Positions 20,707 through 30,403 of a stretch of DNA of 64,000 nucleotides are shown one piece after another. The notes beneath the pieces are model-generated. The model ran no database searches. It was not told where the DNA came from and worked only from the letters and a program-made list of their open reading frames with translations. The first letter of the stretch is position 1; every line of letters begins with the position of its first letter. Origin of the DNA: Sphingomonas sanxanigenens DSM 19645 = NX02 (GTDB lineage Bacteria; Pseudomonadota; Alphaproteobacteria; Sphingomonadales; Sphingomonadaceae); assembly GCF_000512205.2 (NCBI RefSeq), contig NZ_CP006644.1, forward strand, positions 6,050,001 through 6,114,000, written 5' to 3'. The translations under genes were made by a program, and so were the position numbers.

Positions 20707-20715
20707 TGTTTCGCG

Positions 20716-21573
20716 TCACCCCAGCGCCTCGTCCAGCAGCCGCGCCAGCCGCACGCCGCCGCGCTCCACCTGCTTGCGCACGACCGGAATCGCCGCCTCG
20801 ATCGCGGCATTGCTCAGCACCGGCTTGGCCTCGGGCGCGGGCAGGCAGGGATCGCCGCCATAGAGCCCGCCATAGGCGACATCGTGCGCGATCTGCCAAT
20901 TTTCGCGCGACCAGTCCTCGGTGCTTCCCGCCGCCTCGGCGGCGCGGCCGGCCGGCGCGATTTCCGATATCAGGCCGGCCACGCCCGCTGGCGGCGTGCT
21001 GATCGCGCGCTCCGCCAGATAGCCGTCCCAGATGCTGTGCAGGTTGATGCGGCCCTGCGCGATGCCATAATCGGCCTTCACCCGGTTGCCGCCGAGATCG
21101 CCATGGTCGCCCGCGTGCATCGGCTGGTGAAGATCGCCGACGAAATGGACGAGGAAGGCCAGCGCCATCAGCCGCTCGCGCGCCGGCAGGCTCTTGTCCG
21201 CCAACAGCTTCCGGTTGCGGTCGATCTGCGCGGAGACGCAATTGCCGTCGCGGCAGGGCGTCTTGATGTCGAACGGCTTGCAGATGTCGATGTTCTGATA
21301 GTGCCAGGAATAGGCATAGCTGAACCGCTCGCCCAACTGCTTGATGCAATCCGGCCAGACGCTGGCATCCTCGATCGTGCGCAGCTTGCAGGTGGGCGTC
21401 GCCAGTTCGGGCGCGTGGCGCAGCAGCTGGCGGATCGCCGCCCGGGTCCCGGGCCGCACTTCGTGCATGGCGATGCCGGCGATGGTCTCATGACCCCACT
21501 CCCACCAGGCCGATGCCGGCGCAGCCGCCAGCACGGAAGCAAGCAGGGCGAATGCAAGGCGCAGCAGCTTCAT
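20716..21573 (-). CDS. Secreted S1/P1-type nuclease
   Basis: A 285-residue zinc-dependent nuclease. A signal peptide (about 1-22) is followed directly by WWEWGHETIAGIA, whose Trp and His are the first zinc ligands after cleavage. The FLVHFVGDLHQPMH block and GGN motif carry the others. It should cut single-stranded DNA or RNA, or remove 3'-phosphates, in the periplasm or outside. Its start overlaps the stop of the upstream isoaspartyl peptidase gene by four bases (ATGA). Confidence 0.92.
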   Translation of the reverse strand: MKLLRLAFALLASVLAAAPASAWWEWGHETIAGIAMHEVRPGTRAAIRQLLRHAPELATPTCKLRTIEDASVWPDCIKQLGERFSYAYSWHYQNIDICKPFDIKTPCRDGNCVSAQIDRNRKLLADKSLPARERLMALAFLVHFVGDLHQPMHAGDHGDLGGNRVKADYGIAQGRINLHSIWDGYLAERAISTPPAGVAGLISEIAPAGRAAEAAGSTEDWSRENWQIAHDVAYGGLYGGDPCLPAPEAKPVLSNAAIEAAIPVVRKQVERGGVRLARLLDEALG

Positions 21574-22514
21574 GCCTCATCTCCATAGATCGCGACGATC
21601 CGCGCGCCGTCGCTCGACGACCGGCCGCGATACAGTGCGGGTGTGGTGAAACTCCAGCCGCCGCTGCCGTCGGGCGCGACATGGATGAGCCCGCCGACGC
21701 CGCCAAGCGCCTTGACCTCGGCCATCACCGCCGCGGATGCCGCCTGCGGATCCTCGTTGCCGATCCGCACCCGCGCGCAGATCTCGTGCGCCACCGCGGC
21801 GCGGATGAAAAACTCGCCGGCACCTGTGCAGGATATTGCACAGGCCCGATCGTCGGCATAGGTGCCCGCGCCGATCACCGGCGTATCGCCGATCCGGCCC
21901 CAGCGTTTGCCGGTCAGCCCGCCGGTCGAGGTCGCCGTGGCGACATGCCCCGCCCTGTCGACCGCGACCGCGCCGACCGTGCCGTATTTCATGTCGACAT
22001 CGTACCAGCCCGACTCGCGCGCCTTCAGTTCATCGAGCTGGCGGCGACGCTCGGGGGTGGCGAACCAGTCGGGCGTGGCCTGTTCCAGCCCCTGCTCCAG
22101 CGAGAAGCGGTCGGCGCCCCCGCGGCTGAGGATCACATGCGGGCTCTTCTCCATCACCGCGCGCGCCAGGCTCACCGGGTTGCGCGCGGTGGTGACGCTG
22201 GTGACCGCGCCGGCGTCGCGCGTCGCGCCGTCCATGATCGCGGCGTCCATCTCGATGGTGCCCTCGAAGGTGAACACCGAACCGCGGCCGGCGTTGAAAT
22301 GGGGATCGTCCTCCAGCACGCGCACCGCCGCCTCGACCGCATCGAGCGCGCTGCCGTCGGCGGCAAGGATCGCCTCGCCGGCATCGAGCGCGGCAGCGAG
22401 ACCGGCGCGGGCGCCCTGATCCTCCGCAGCCGTCAACCGGTCGCGGCGCATCGATCCGGCGCCACCATGGATGACGAGCGTCCAGCGGGGCGTGGTGGGT
22501 TCGTCCAGGGGCAT
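21570..22514 (-). CDS. Isoaspartyl peptidase / plant-type L-asparaginase
   Basis: A 314-residue Ntn-hydrolase precursor. The N-terminal WTLVIHGGAG and the FNAGRGSVFT and MDAAIMDG blocks are typical. Autocleavage is expected before the Thr in YGTVGAVAVD, which becomes the catalytic nucleophile. It hydrolyses beta-aspartyl dipeptides and asparagine. ATG 22514 (MPLDEPTTPRW) is preferred to an ATG at 22550. It is co-transcribed with the S1/P1 nuclease gene and divergent from ispG. Confidence 0.92.
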   Translation of the reverse strand: MPLDEPTTPRWTLVIHGGAGSMRRDRLTAAEDQGARAGLAAALDAGEAILAADGSALDAVEAAVRVLEDDPHFNAGRGSVFTFEGTIEMDAAIMDGATRDAGAVTSVTTARNPVSLARAVMEKSPHVILSRGGADRFSLEQGLEQATPDWFATPERRRQLDELKARESGWYDVDMKYGTVGAVAVDRAGHVATATSTGGLTGKRWGRIGDTPVIGAGTYADDRACAISCTGAGEFFIRAAVAHEICARVRIGNEDPQAASAAVMAEVKALGGVGGLIHVAPDGSGGWSFTTPALYRGRSSSDGARIVAIYGDEA

Positions 22515-22624
22515 GCGACCGGCTCCGACTGCTTTTTTGGGGGAGTGCACCTCCAGCGCTGCCCTATCGGCTGCGGCGGAACCGCGCTATAGGCGCGGGC
22601 ATCGCTTAGCCCGAGAGTAAGTTC

Positions 22625-23752
22625 ATGTCCTCGATCCGTCCGTGGCGCGACATCATGCGCCGCAAGTCCCGCCAGATCATGGTCGGCACCGTGCCGGTCG
22701 GCGGCGACGCGCCCGTCACCGTGCAGACGATGACCAACACGCCGACCTCGGATGCGAAGGCGACGATCGACCAGATCCGGCGCTGCGAGGAGGTGGGTGC
22801 GGACATCATCCGCGTCTCCTGTCCGGATGTCGAATCGACCGCGGCGTTCCGCCAGATCACCCGCGCCGCGCGCGTGCCGATCGTCGCGGACATCCATTTC
22901 CACTACAAGCGCGCGCTCGAAGCCGCCGATGCCGGCGCCGCCTGCCTGCGCATCAACCCCGGCAATATCGGCTCGGCAGATCGCGTCGCCGAAGTCGTGC
23001 GGGCGGCCAAGGCCAATGGCTGCTCGATACGCATCGGCGTGAACGGCGGCAGCCTCGAGCGCGACCTGCTCGAAAAATATGGCGAGCCCTGCCCGGAAGC
23101 GCTGGTCGAAAGCGCGCTGGACCATATCAAGCTGCTGCAGGACCATGATTTCCACGAGTTCAAGGTCGCGGTGAAGGCCAGCGACCATTTCCTCGCGGTC
23201 GCCGCCTATCAGCAACTCGCCGAGGCGGTAGATTGCCCGCTGCACCTGGGCATCACCGAGGCCGGCGGCTTCGTCGGCGGTACCGTCAAGTCGGCGATCG
23301 GCATCGGTTCGCTGCTGTGGTTCGGCATCGGCGACACCATCCGCGTCTCGCTCTCCGCCGAGCCGGAGGACGAGATCCGCGTCGGCTACGAGATCCTCAA
23401 GACCTTGGGCATCCGCACCCGCGGCGTCCGCGTGGTTTCCTGTCCGAGCTGTGCACGGCAGGGCTTCGACGTGATCCGCACCGTCCAGACGCTCGAAGAC
23501 CGGCTGAAGCACATCGCCACGCCGATCTCGCTTTCGGTGCTGGGTTGCGTCGTCAACGGCCCCGGCGAGGCGCGCGAGACCGACATCGGCATCACCGGCG
23601 GCGGCAACGGCAAGCATATGGTCTATCTGTCGGGCGTCACCGACCATCATATCCAGGACGGCGACATGGTCGACCATATCGTCAAGCTGGTCGAGGCGAA
23701 GGCCGCCGAGATCGAGGCGGCCAACGCGGGCGTGGCGCAGGCGGCGGAATGA
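22625..23752 (+). CDS. ispG: 4-hydroxy-3-methylbut-2-en-1-yl diphosphate synthase (flavodoxin)
   Basis: A 375-residue [4Fe-4S] enzyme of the MEP isoprenoid pathway, converting MEcPP to HMBPP. The cluster Cys residues are in [11 protein letters not shown] and [11 protein letters not shown], and the TIM-barrel start [12 protein letters not shown] and GITEAGG motif are clear. It is the bacterial two-domain form. A short lipoprotein gene overlaps its stop by four bases. Confidence 0.97.
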   Translation: MSSIRPWRDIMRRKSRQIMVGTVPVGGDAPVTVQTMTNTPTSDAKATIDQIRRCEEVGADIIRVSCPDVESTAAFRQITRAARVPIVADIHFHYKRALEAADAGAACLRINPGNIGSADRVAEVVRAAKANGCSIRIGVNGGSLERDLLEKYGEPCPEALVESALDHIKLLQDHDFHEFKVAVKASDHFLAVAAYQQLAEAVDCPLHLGITEAGGFVGGTVKSAIGIGSLLWFGIGDTIRVSLSAEPEDEIRVGYEILKTLGIRTRGVRVVSCPSCARQGFDVIRTVQTLEDRLKHIATPISLSVLGCVVNGPGEARETDIGITGGGNGKHMVYLSGVTDHHIQDGDMVDHIVKLVEAKAAEIEAANAGVAQAAE

Positions 23753-24069
23753 AGCCGCTTCCTGCGCTGGCTCTGCCGGTGCTGCTGGTGGCTTGCGCCG
23801 ACACTCCGCCGGAATTGGTGATGCGAATCGAGGATGGTGCCGATGACCGGGCCGATTGCCGGCTCATCGTTGAAGACGCGAAAATAGATCCTCGCGTCGC
23901 GGCGGATATCGATCGGCTCGTGAAGCGCTATCCGCCTGCCGATACTGCGATCAGGATCGAAGCGAACGAGGCGCGCTATCGCTGCATCGGTAGTGTGATC
24001 TTCGCCTTGCAGCGCGCAGGCTATCAATCCGCGCGCGTGGATGGCGGGGAACGGAGCGGCGCTGAGTAA
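23749..24069 (+). CDS. Putative small lipoprotein
   Basis: A 106-residue protein. The N-terminus [19 protein letters not shown] has a lipobox (LVAC) for lipid attachment at Cys. The rest is soluble with further Cys residues (DCR, RCI) that could form a disulfide. It starts inside the ispG stop (ATGA) and ends directly against the GTG of the transporter gene, so the genes look co-transcribed. Function unknown. Confidence 0.7.
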   Translation: MKPLPALALPVLLVACADTPPELVMRIEDGADDRADCRLIVEDAKIDPRVAADIDRLVKRYPPADTAIRIEANEARYRCIGSVIFALQRAGYQSARVDGGERSGAE

Positions 24070-24963
24070 GTGACCAGATCCAATCCAGCGATCGCGTTCG
24101 CGGTCGCCGTCCTCGGTATCGCCATCTTCTCGGCGATGGACGCGATGATGAAGCAATTGTCGATCGAGATCGGTGCCTACAACGCGATGTTGTGGCGCAC
24201 GGTGATCGCGTTCGGCATCAGCGGCGTGCTGTTCCTCGGCTCCGGCCGGCGCTGGCCGAGCCGCAGCGTGTTCCGCCTGCATCTCTGGCGCGGCATCGCC
24301 GCGGCGGCTTCGGTGCTGATGTTCTTCTGGGGGATCGCGCGGATGCCGATCGCGCAGGGCGTCGCGCTGTCGTTCATCGCGCCGCTGATCGCGCTCTATC
24401 TGGCGGCGGTGGTGCTCAAGGAGAAGGTGGGGAGGGCGGCGGTCGCCGCTTCGCTGCTCGCATTCGCGGGCGTGATCGTGATTCTCATCGGCCAGTCGCG
24501 CGAGGCGATGGGGCCGGAGGCGTTTCGCGGGGCGATCGTGATCCTCGTCGCGGCGATCCTCTACGCCGGCAGCCTGATCCTCGGCCGGCAGCAGAGCCAG
24601 GTGGCGAGCCCGATCGAGGTCGGCTTCTTCTTCAACGTCATCGCGATCGGCATGTACGGCATGGCATCGCCCTGGCTGGCGGTGGTGCCGAGCATCGATC
24701 AGCTGCCGCGGCTGCTGCTGTGCGCGGTCTTTTCGCTGGTCTCGATCATGCTGCTCGCCTGGGCCTATGCGCGCGCCGAGGCCAATTATCTGCTGCCGGT
24801 CGAATATACCGCCTTCATCTGGGCGGCGCTGCTCGGCTGGTGGGCGTTCGGCGAGACGGTCTCGCCCTTGACGTCGGTCGGCGCGGCGATGATCGTGGCC
24901 GGCTGCCTCTGGGCGGCCCGCCGCCGCCCGCCACCCACACCGACCACGGAAGCTGCCCTATGA
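24070..24963 (+). CDS. EamA-family (DMT) transporter
   Basis: A 297-residue permease with ten predicted helices arranged as two EamA repeats. It starts at GTG immediately after the previous stop; no in-frame ATG gives the full first helix. DMT transporters export or import metabolites such as amino acids or purines; the substrate cannot be predicted. Its stop overlaps the GNAT gene start by four bases. Confidence 0.87.
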   Translation: MTRSNPAIAFAVAVLGIAIFSAMDAMMKQLSIEIGAYNAMLWRTVIAFGISGVLFLGSGRRWPSRSVFRLHLWRGIAAAASVLMFFWGIARMPIAQGVALSFIAPLIALYLAAVVLKEKVGRAAVAASLLAFAGVIVILIGQSREAMGPEAFRGAIVILVAAILYAGSLILGRQQSQVASPIEVGFFFNVIAIGMYGMASPWLAVVPSIDQLPRLLLCAVFSLVSIMLLAWAYARAEANYLLPVEYTAFIWAALLGWWAFGETVSPLTSVGAAMIVAGCLWAARRRPPPTPTTEAAL

Positions 24964-25430
24964 CCCTGACGATCCGCCCCGCCGTTCCGGGCGACGAAGC
25001 CGAAATTCTCCGTCTCGTCCAGGCGCTTGCCGATTATGAGCGGGAACCCGACGCGGTGAAGGCCACGGCGGAGTCGCTCAGCGCCACATTGTTCGGTGAG
25101 CCGGCGCGCGTCTGGGCGCATCTCGCCGAACTGGACGGCAAGGCGGTCGGCCTCGCCCTGTGGTTCCTCACCTATTCGACCTGGACCGGCAAGCCGACGC
25201 TCTATCTCGAGGATCTGTTCGTCGCGGAAAGCGCGCGCGGCTCCGGTGCGGGGCTGGCGCTGTTCCGCGCGCTGGCGGAAGCCGCGCGGGGCCTCGGCTG
25301 CGGCCGGATCGACTGGGCGGTGCTCGACTGGAACGAAAAGGCCAAAGGCTTCTACAGCCATATCGGCGCCAAGCCGACGACGGGCTGGGAGGCCTGGCGC
25401 CTGGAGGGCGAGGCGCTGGACGCGCTGTGA
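24960..25430 (+). CDS. GNAT-family N-acetyltransferase
   Basis: A 156-residue acetyltransferase. Motif A is [20 protein letters not shown], the acetyl-CoA pyrophosphate loop, and motif B is [17 protein letters not shown]. The order LYLEDLFV and WNxxAxxFY resembles the spermidine/diamine acetyltransferase subgroup, but the acceptor is unknown. The start is set by the ATGA overlap with the transporter gene. Confidence 0.87.
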   Translation: MTLTIRPAVPGDEAEILRLVQALADYEREPDAVKATAESLSATLFGEPARVWAHLAELDGKAVGLALWFLTYSTWTGKPTLYLEDLFVAESARGSGAGLALFRALAEAARGLGCGRIDWAVLDWNEKAKGFYSHIGAKPTTGWEAWRLEGEALDAL

Positions 25431-25494
25431 TCCGCGCGCGCGATGCGCGCGTCGCGCTCGACATCCGGCGGGTGGCGGCGCTACGGAACATAGT

Positions 25495-26520
25495 GTGACC
25501 GACGCCGAACGCCTCATCACCCCCGCCCGCCGGCCCGAGGATGTGGATGCCGCGCTGCGCCCGCGCTCGCTCGACGAGTTCGTCGGCCAGCAGGCGGCGC
25601 GCGAGAATCTGCGCGTGTTCATCGATGCCGCGAAGTCGCGCGGCGACGCGCTCGACCATGTGCTGTTCTTCGGCCCGCCCGGCCTCGGCAAGACGACGCT
25701 GGCGCAGATCATCGCGCGGGAGATGGGGGTGGGGTTCCGTTCCACCTCGGGCCCGGTGATCGTCAAGTCGGGCGACCTCGCGGCGCTGCTGACAAATCTC
25801 GAGGATGGCGACGTCCTCTTCATCGACGAGATCCATCGCCTCAACCCCGCGGTCGAGGAGGTGCTGTATCCGGCGATGGAGGATCGCGCGCTCGACCTGA
25901 TGATCGGGGAGGGCCCCTCCGCGCGCTCGGTGCGCATCGATCTGCCGCGCTTCACATTGGTCGGTGCGACCACGCGGCAGGGCTTGCTGACGACGCCGCT
26001 GCGCGACCGGTTCGGCATTCCGGTTCGGCTCAGTTTCTACACGGTGGATGAGTTGGAGAAGGTGGTGAGCCGCGCCGCCCGGCTGCTCGACCTCCATATC
26101 GCGACCGACGGTGCCGCGGAGATCGCGCGGCGTGCGCGCGGAACCCCGCGCATCGCCGGCCGGCTGCTGCGCCGCGTGCGGGACTTCGCCAATGTCGCGG
26201 GCGTGATGACGGTGGATCGCAAGGCCGCCGATCTCGCCCTGACCCGGCTGGAGGTGGATGCGCTTGGCCTCGATGCGATGGACCGGCGCTACCTCCACAT
26301 GATCGCCGACATCTATCGCGGCGGTCCCGTCGGCGTCGAAACGCTCGCCGCCGGGCTCAGCGAGCCGCGTGACACGATCGAGGAGGTCATCGAGCCCTAT
26401 CTGATCCAGCTCGGCCTGATCGCCCGCACCGCGCGGGGCCGCTGCCTCAATGCGCGCGGCTGGAAGCATCTTGGCCTCAACCCGCCCGCGGGTTCGCAGG
26501 ATGGTCTGTTCGACGTCTGA
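25495..26520 (+). CDS. ruvB: Holliday junction branch migration helicase RuvB
   Basis: A 341-residue AAA+ ATPase that drives branch migration with RuvA. Walker A is GPPGLGKTT, Walker [11 protein letters not shown], sensor 1 GATTRQG, and the Arg finger and C-terminal winged helix ([17 protein letters not shown]) are present. The start is GTG at 25495 (V-T-D-A-E-R); no ATG lies near. ruvC and ruvA are about 14 kb to the right on the other strand, so the ruvABC operon is split. Confidence 0.97.
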   Translation: MTDAERLITPARRPEDVDAALRPRSLDEFVGQQAARENLRVFIDAAKSRGDALDHVLFFGPPGLGKTTLAQIIAREMGVGFRSTSGPVIVKSGDLAALLTNLEDGDVLFIDEIHRLNPAVEEVLYPAMEDRALDLMIGEGPSARSVRIDLPRFTLVGATTRQGLLTTPLRDRFGIPVRLSFYTVDELEKVVSRAARLLDLHIATDGAAEIARRARGTPRIAGRLLRRVRDFANVAGVMTVDRKAADLALTRLEVDALGLDAMDRRYLHMIADIYRGGPVGVETLAAGLSEPRDTIEEVIEPYLIQLGLIARTARGRCLNARGWKHLGLNPPAGSQDGLFDV

Positions 26521-26585
26521 TCGCACCGGGCGCGTGTGCTGATCCGCGGCGCGCGGCTGTCGACATCCCTCGAATACAACGCAAA

Positions 26586-26620
26586 CGGGCCACGAACCTC
26601 AGAGGTTCGTGGCCCGCTTT
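26586..26620. terminator. Bidirectional terminator between ruvB and degP
   Basis: A perfect 14-bp stem (26586-26599 with 26603-26616) with a three-base loop lies between the convergent ruvB and degP genes. T residues follow on the plus strand, and a TTTG run follows on the minus strand. Confidence 0.85.
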
Positions 26621-26663
26621 CCTGCTCTGGATCCCGGCCGGTCCGGCGGGGATCCGGGATTTA

Positions 26664-28190
26664 CTACTGCTTGATCGGCACGCCGACATAGGTCGACTGG
26701 TTGCCGCGCGTAACCAGCAGCAGAACGCTGTTGCGGCCAGCGCGGCGGGCCGCGCTGATGGCGTTGTCGAGGTCGGCGGGGGTGCGAACGGCGACGCGGG
26801 TCACCGAATTCACCGCACTGATCACGTCGCCGCGACGCAGGCCCTTGGCGGCCGCCTCGCTCGACGGGTCGACCGAGCTGACGACCACGCCCTGCATCGC
26901 GGGATCGAGGCCCAGTTGCCGAGCGATCACTGGCGTCAGCGGCATCACCGCTATGCCGAGCGCGCCGCGCGTCGCCTGTTCGCTGTCACCGGGGGCCGAA
27001 TCATCACCAAAGCCCTCATCGTCCTCGCCGCGCGCAAAGCCGGCAAGCTGGTCTTCCGGCGGACGCTTGCCGACAGTGGCGGTCAGCGTCATGCGCTTGC
27101 CATCGCGGATCAATTCGATCGGCACACGCGTGCCCACCGGCAGGTTGGCGACGATGAAGGACAGCGTCTGGTCCGGATTGACGGTGCGGCCGTTGACCTT
27201 GACGATCACGTCGCCCTGGCGGATGCCCGCCTTGTCCGCGGCTTCGCCCGGTACCGTGCGCGCGATCAGTTCGCCCTCGTTCTTGTTGAGGCCAAGGGCG
27301 CCGGCGCTATCGTCGTCGAGCTGCTGGATCTCGACGCCCAGATAGCCGCGCTCCACCGAGCCGCCCTTCATCAGCGTGTCGACGATCGGCTTGGCCTGTT
27401 CGGCCGGGATGGCGAAACCGATGCCGACGTTGCCGCCGGTCGGAGAAAAGATTGCGGTGTTGATGCCGATCACATTGCCAGCCAGATCGAACATCGGTCC
27501 GCCGGAATTGCCCTGGTTGATCGAGGCGTCGGTCTGGATGTAGCGGTCATACGCGCCGCCCGAACCGGTGTTGCGGTGGAGCGCGGAGACGATGCCGGCG
27601 GTCACGGTGCCGCCGAGGCCGAACGGGTTGCCGATCGCCATCACCCAGTCGCCAACCCGCGTGCGCGTCGAATCGCCGAACCGCACGAAGGGCAGGTTCG
27701 CTGCTTCGATCTTTAGAACCGCGAGGTCGGATTGCGGATCGCGGCCGATCAGCCTGGCCTTGTATTCCTTGCGATCCGGCATGATCACGGTGATCGCCTC
27801 GACGGTGCCGTTGCCACGGCGATCGGGTGAGATCACATGGTTGTTGGTGACGATGTAGCCATCCGGCGAAACGATGAAGCCGGAGCCAAGCGAGGTCGCC
27901 TGGCGGGTTACCGGCCGGCCGCCCTGCAGGCCGCCGAACAGGTTGCCGAACGGCGTGCCTTCGAACGGATTGGTGGCAACCTGCACGCGCTGGGTGGTGG
28001 AGATGTTGACCACTGCGGGCTGGAGCTTCGCGGCGAGGTCCGCGAAGCTCAAGGGGGCGCCGGCGCGCGGCGCCGATGCGAGGGCCTGCGGATCATTCTG
28101 TGCAACCTGCGCGCCGAGCGGGTTGGTTACGAGGGTCGCTGCCGTTCCCCCGAGCAGCAAGGCGGTGGTCAAGGCATAGGCGTAACGCAC
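26664..28190 (-). CDS. degP: DegP/HtrA-family periplasmic serine protease
   Basis: A 508-residue protease-chaperone for misfolded envelope proteins. It has a signal peptide (about 1-28), a trypsin-like domain with catalytic H118 (TNNHVI), D155 (SDLAVLK) and S229 (GNSGGPM), then two PDZ domains (about 295-375 and 405-500). All catalytic residues are intact. It follows hflK-hflC in the same direction after 112 bases, a common alphaproteobacterial arrangement linking the membrane quality-control proteins. Confidence 0.96.
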   Translation of the reverse strand: MRYAYALTTALLLGGTAATLVTNPLGAQVAQNDPQALASAPRAGAPLSFADLAAKLQPAVVNISTTQRVQVATNPFEGTPFGNLFGGLQGGRPVTRQATSLGSGFIVSPDGYIVTNNHVISPDRRGNGTVEAITVIMPDRKEYKARLIGRDPQSDLAVLKIEAANLPFVRFGDSTRTRVGDWVMAIGNPFGLGGTVTAGIVSALHRNTGSGGAYDRYIQTDASINQGNSGGPMFDLAGNVIGINTAIFSPTGGNVGIGFAIPAEQAKPIVDTLMKGGSVERGYLGVEIQQLDDDSAGALGLNKNEGELIARTVPGEAADKAGIRQGDVIVKVNGRTVNPDQTLSFIVANLPVGTRVPIELIRDGKRMTLTATVGKRPPEDQLAGFARGEDDEGFGDDSAPGDSEQATRGALGIAVMPLTPVIARQLGLDPAMQGVVVSSVDPSSEAAAKGLRRGDVISAVNSVTRVAVRTPADLDNAISAARRAGRNSVLLLVTRGNQSTYVGVPIKQ

Positions 28191-28302
28191 TGAGATCTTC
28201 CTCCATTGGGCGCGCCGAAAGGCGCTGGCGACGCTGTGAGCCTGCGCCTGAACGCAGCTTTAATGGTTCTGCGCAGGCCATCTGCCGCGGCCATCCGCCG
28301 TG

Positions 28303-29160
28303 TCAGGGCCGGCCGCGGAACTCACGCAGATAATCGTTCTGTGGCGACAGGATGATCGACGAACGGCCCTCCGGCTGGGTTCCATCGGTGCCGAACGTGT
28401 GTTCATAGGATTTCATCGCCCGGTAGAAATCGTAGAAGCCCGGATCCTTGCCGAAGCTGGTGGCATAGGTCCGCGCCGCCGCCGCATCGGCTTCCGCCCG
28501 GATGATCTGCGCGTCGCGCGCGCCGTTGGCGCGGATCGTCAGCGCCTCCTGGCGACGCGCGGTGCGCATCCGTTCATAGGCCGATTCCAGCGGCGTGCCG
28601 TCCGGCAGGTCGGCGCGCTTGATCCGCACGTCGACGATCTCGGCGCCATATTGGCGGGCGACGCGGTTGAGGCCGACCTGGATATTGTCCATCACCTGGC
28701 TGCGCTCGGCGGTGAGGAGCGCTGCGAACTGGACCTTGCCCAGTTCGTTGCGGAGCTGCGATCCGAGGATCGGGCGAAGCTGGTCCGACACGCGCTCCTC
28801 GGTTCCCGCCGAGATGTACATCTGCAGCGGATTGACGATGCGGTAGCGCGCATAGGCATCGACGTTCAGGCGGAGCTGGTCGGTCGAGAGCACCTGCTGG
28901 CGGTCCATCTCGATGTCGAGCACGCGCTTGTCGATCCACACGACCTGGTCGATGAACGGCACCTTCAGGATCAGCCCGGCGCCCGAGCGGCCGAAATCCT
29001 GGTTGGCGCGATAGGGGTTGATCAGCTTTTGGGGCTCACCGAAACGGACGATGACGCCCTGCCGGTCTTCCGGCACGATGACCAGCGAACTCAGCAGCAG
29101 GATCAGCAACAGCAGCGATCCGACGGCGATCGCGATGAGCTGGCGGGGCACGCCGGTCAT
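28303..29160 (-). CDS. hflC: HflC, regulator of FtsH protease
   Basis: A 285-residue SPFH protein with an N-terminal membrane anchor (about 8-28) and a large periplasmic band-7 domain (VVPEDRQGVIVRFGEPQ onward). With HflK it forms the cage around FtsH and modulates degradation of membrane proteins. Its start overlaps the hflK stop by four bases. Confidence 0.95.
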   Translation of the reverse strand: MTGVPRQLIAIAVGSLLLLILLLSSLVIVPEDRQGVIVRFGEPQKLINPYRANQDFGRSGAGLILKVPFIDQVVWIDKRVLDIEMDRQQVLSTDQLRLNVDAYARYRIVNPLQMYISAGTEERVSDQLRPILGSQLRNELGKVQFAALLTAERSQVMDNIQVGLNRVARQYGAEIVDVRIKRADLPDGTPLESAYERMRTARRQEALTIRANGARDAQIIRAEADAAAARTYATSFGKDPGFYDFYRAMKSYEHTFGTDGTQPEGRSSIILSPQNDYLREFRGRP

Positions 29161-30278
29161 CGCTGCGCCTCCGGGGCCGGAGCCGGAGCGGGTCGCCTGG
29201 CGACTTCGGGCAGCGGCAGATAGGGCGTCACGCCCGGGACCTCGACGATCGTCTTGTCAACCTTCGACAGAACACGCTCCATCGTCTCATAGTACATGCG
29301 CCGGCGCGTCACTTCGGGTGCCAGCTTATATTCGCTATAAACCTGGTCGAACGCAGCGGCTTCGCCCTGGGCCTTGGCGCTGAGCTGCTGCGCATAAGCG
29401 CGCGCCTCGTTCAGATAGGTCTGCGCGGTCTGCTGCGCCGCCGACACCTCCTTGAACGCGTCGTTGACGGCGGCGGGCGGATCCGCCTGCTTCACGGCCA
29501 CGCCCTGGATGCGCACGCCGGCGCGATAGTCGTTGAGCAATTCCTGCGTGCGCTGCTGGACGCGTGCCTCGATCGCATTGCGGCCCGATCCGATCGCGTC
29601 GTTGAGCGACACGTCGGCGATCACCTCACGCATCGCGCTTTCGGCCGCTTCGCTGATCGTCTCGTCGGGATCCTTGAGCTGAAACATGTAGAGCACCGGA
29701 TTGCTGATGTTCCAGCGCACCGAATAAGCGAGGTCGATCACGTTCTGGTCGCCGGTCAGCATCAGATTTTCCTGCTGCGCGGCGGTGGTGCCGATATCGA
29801 CGGTGCGGATTTCCTCGACGTCGATCTTCCGCACCGTGACGATCGGCGCCGGCGGGGTGAAGCTCACGCCCGGGTTCAGCGTGTACCAATAGCGGCCGAA
29901 CAGCGAAACGACGCCGCGTTCCTGGGGGCCGATGCGGTGGATGCTGGTGAACAGCAGCCAGATCACCACGAACAGCGCCAGCACGTAGCGCCAGATGCGT
30001 GCGGGATTGAATGCAGGGGGCAGGCCGCCGCGACCGCCGCCACCACCACCCGCGCGCATGCGCCGGATCAGTTCGTCGAGCTGGGTCGGCCCGCGCCGGC
30101 CCCCGCCGCCGCGCGGCCGGCCGCCGTCGGGGGGCTGGTTCCACGGATTGCGCGGACCGCCACCGCCGCCGCTTCCGCCGCCCTCTCCGCCATCACCACC
30201 ACCGCGGCCGCCCCAAGGGCCGCCAGCGTCGGCCTTGAGGATTCCGATCGACGCTATCCACTCCGGAAATCTGCTCAT
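29157..30278 (-). CDS. hflK: HflK, regulator of FtsH protease
   Basis: A 373-residue SPFH protein. The N-terminal 95 residues are cytoplasmic and extremely Gly/Arg/Pro-rich (GGRGGGDGGEGGGSGGGGG and similar), then one membrane helix (about 97-115) and the band-7 domain. Low-complexity N-termini are usual for alphaproteobacterial HflK. It is the first gene of hflK-hflC-degP, divergent from the Mrp-type ATPase gene. Confidence 0.95.
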   Translation of the reverse strand: MSRFPEWIASIGILKADAGGPWGGRGGGDGGEGGGSGGGGGPRNPWNQPPDGGRPRGGGGRRGPTQLDELIRRMRAGGGGGGRGGLPPAFNPARIWRYVLALFVVIWLLFTSIHRIGPQERGVVSLFGRYWYTLNPGVSFTPPAPIVTVRKIDVEEIRTVDIGTTAAQQENLMLTGDQNVIDLAYSVRWNISNPVLYMFQLKDPDETISEAAESAMREVIADVSLNDAIGSGRNAIEARVQQRTQELLNDYRAGVRIQGVAVKQADPPAAVNDAFKEVSAAQQTAQTYLNEARAYAQQLSAKAQGEAAAFDQVYSEYKLAPEVTRRRMYYETMERVLSKVDKTIVEVPGVTPYLPLPEVARRPAPAPAPEAQR

Positions 30279-30403
30279 TCAACCTTTATAGGTAGACGAA
30301 CGGGGAAAAACAGTGCCGACAGTCGAATTGCCACTGCGGCAGGCATTACCGGACTTGTCGGCAATAAATCGAAACTGTTTCCCAGCGTCGGCTGCTTTGC
30401 TCT

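Noticed and set aside
29990-30240. GGC/CCG trinucleotide-like repeat
   Set aside because: It is the coding sequence of the Gly-rich HflK N-terminus, a normal low-complexity region for the family.
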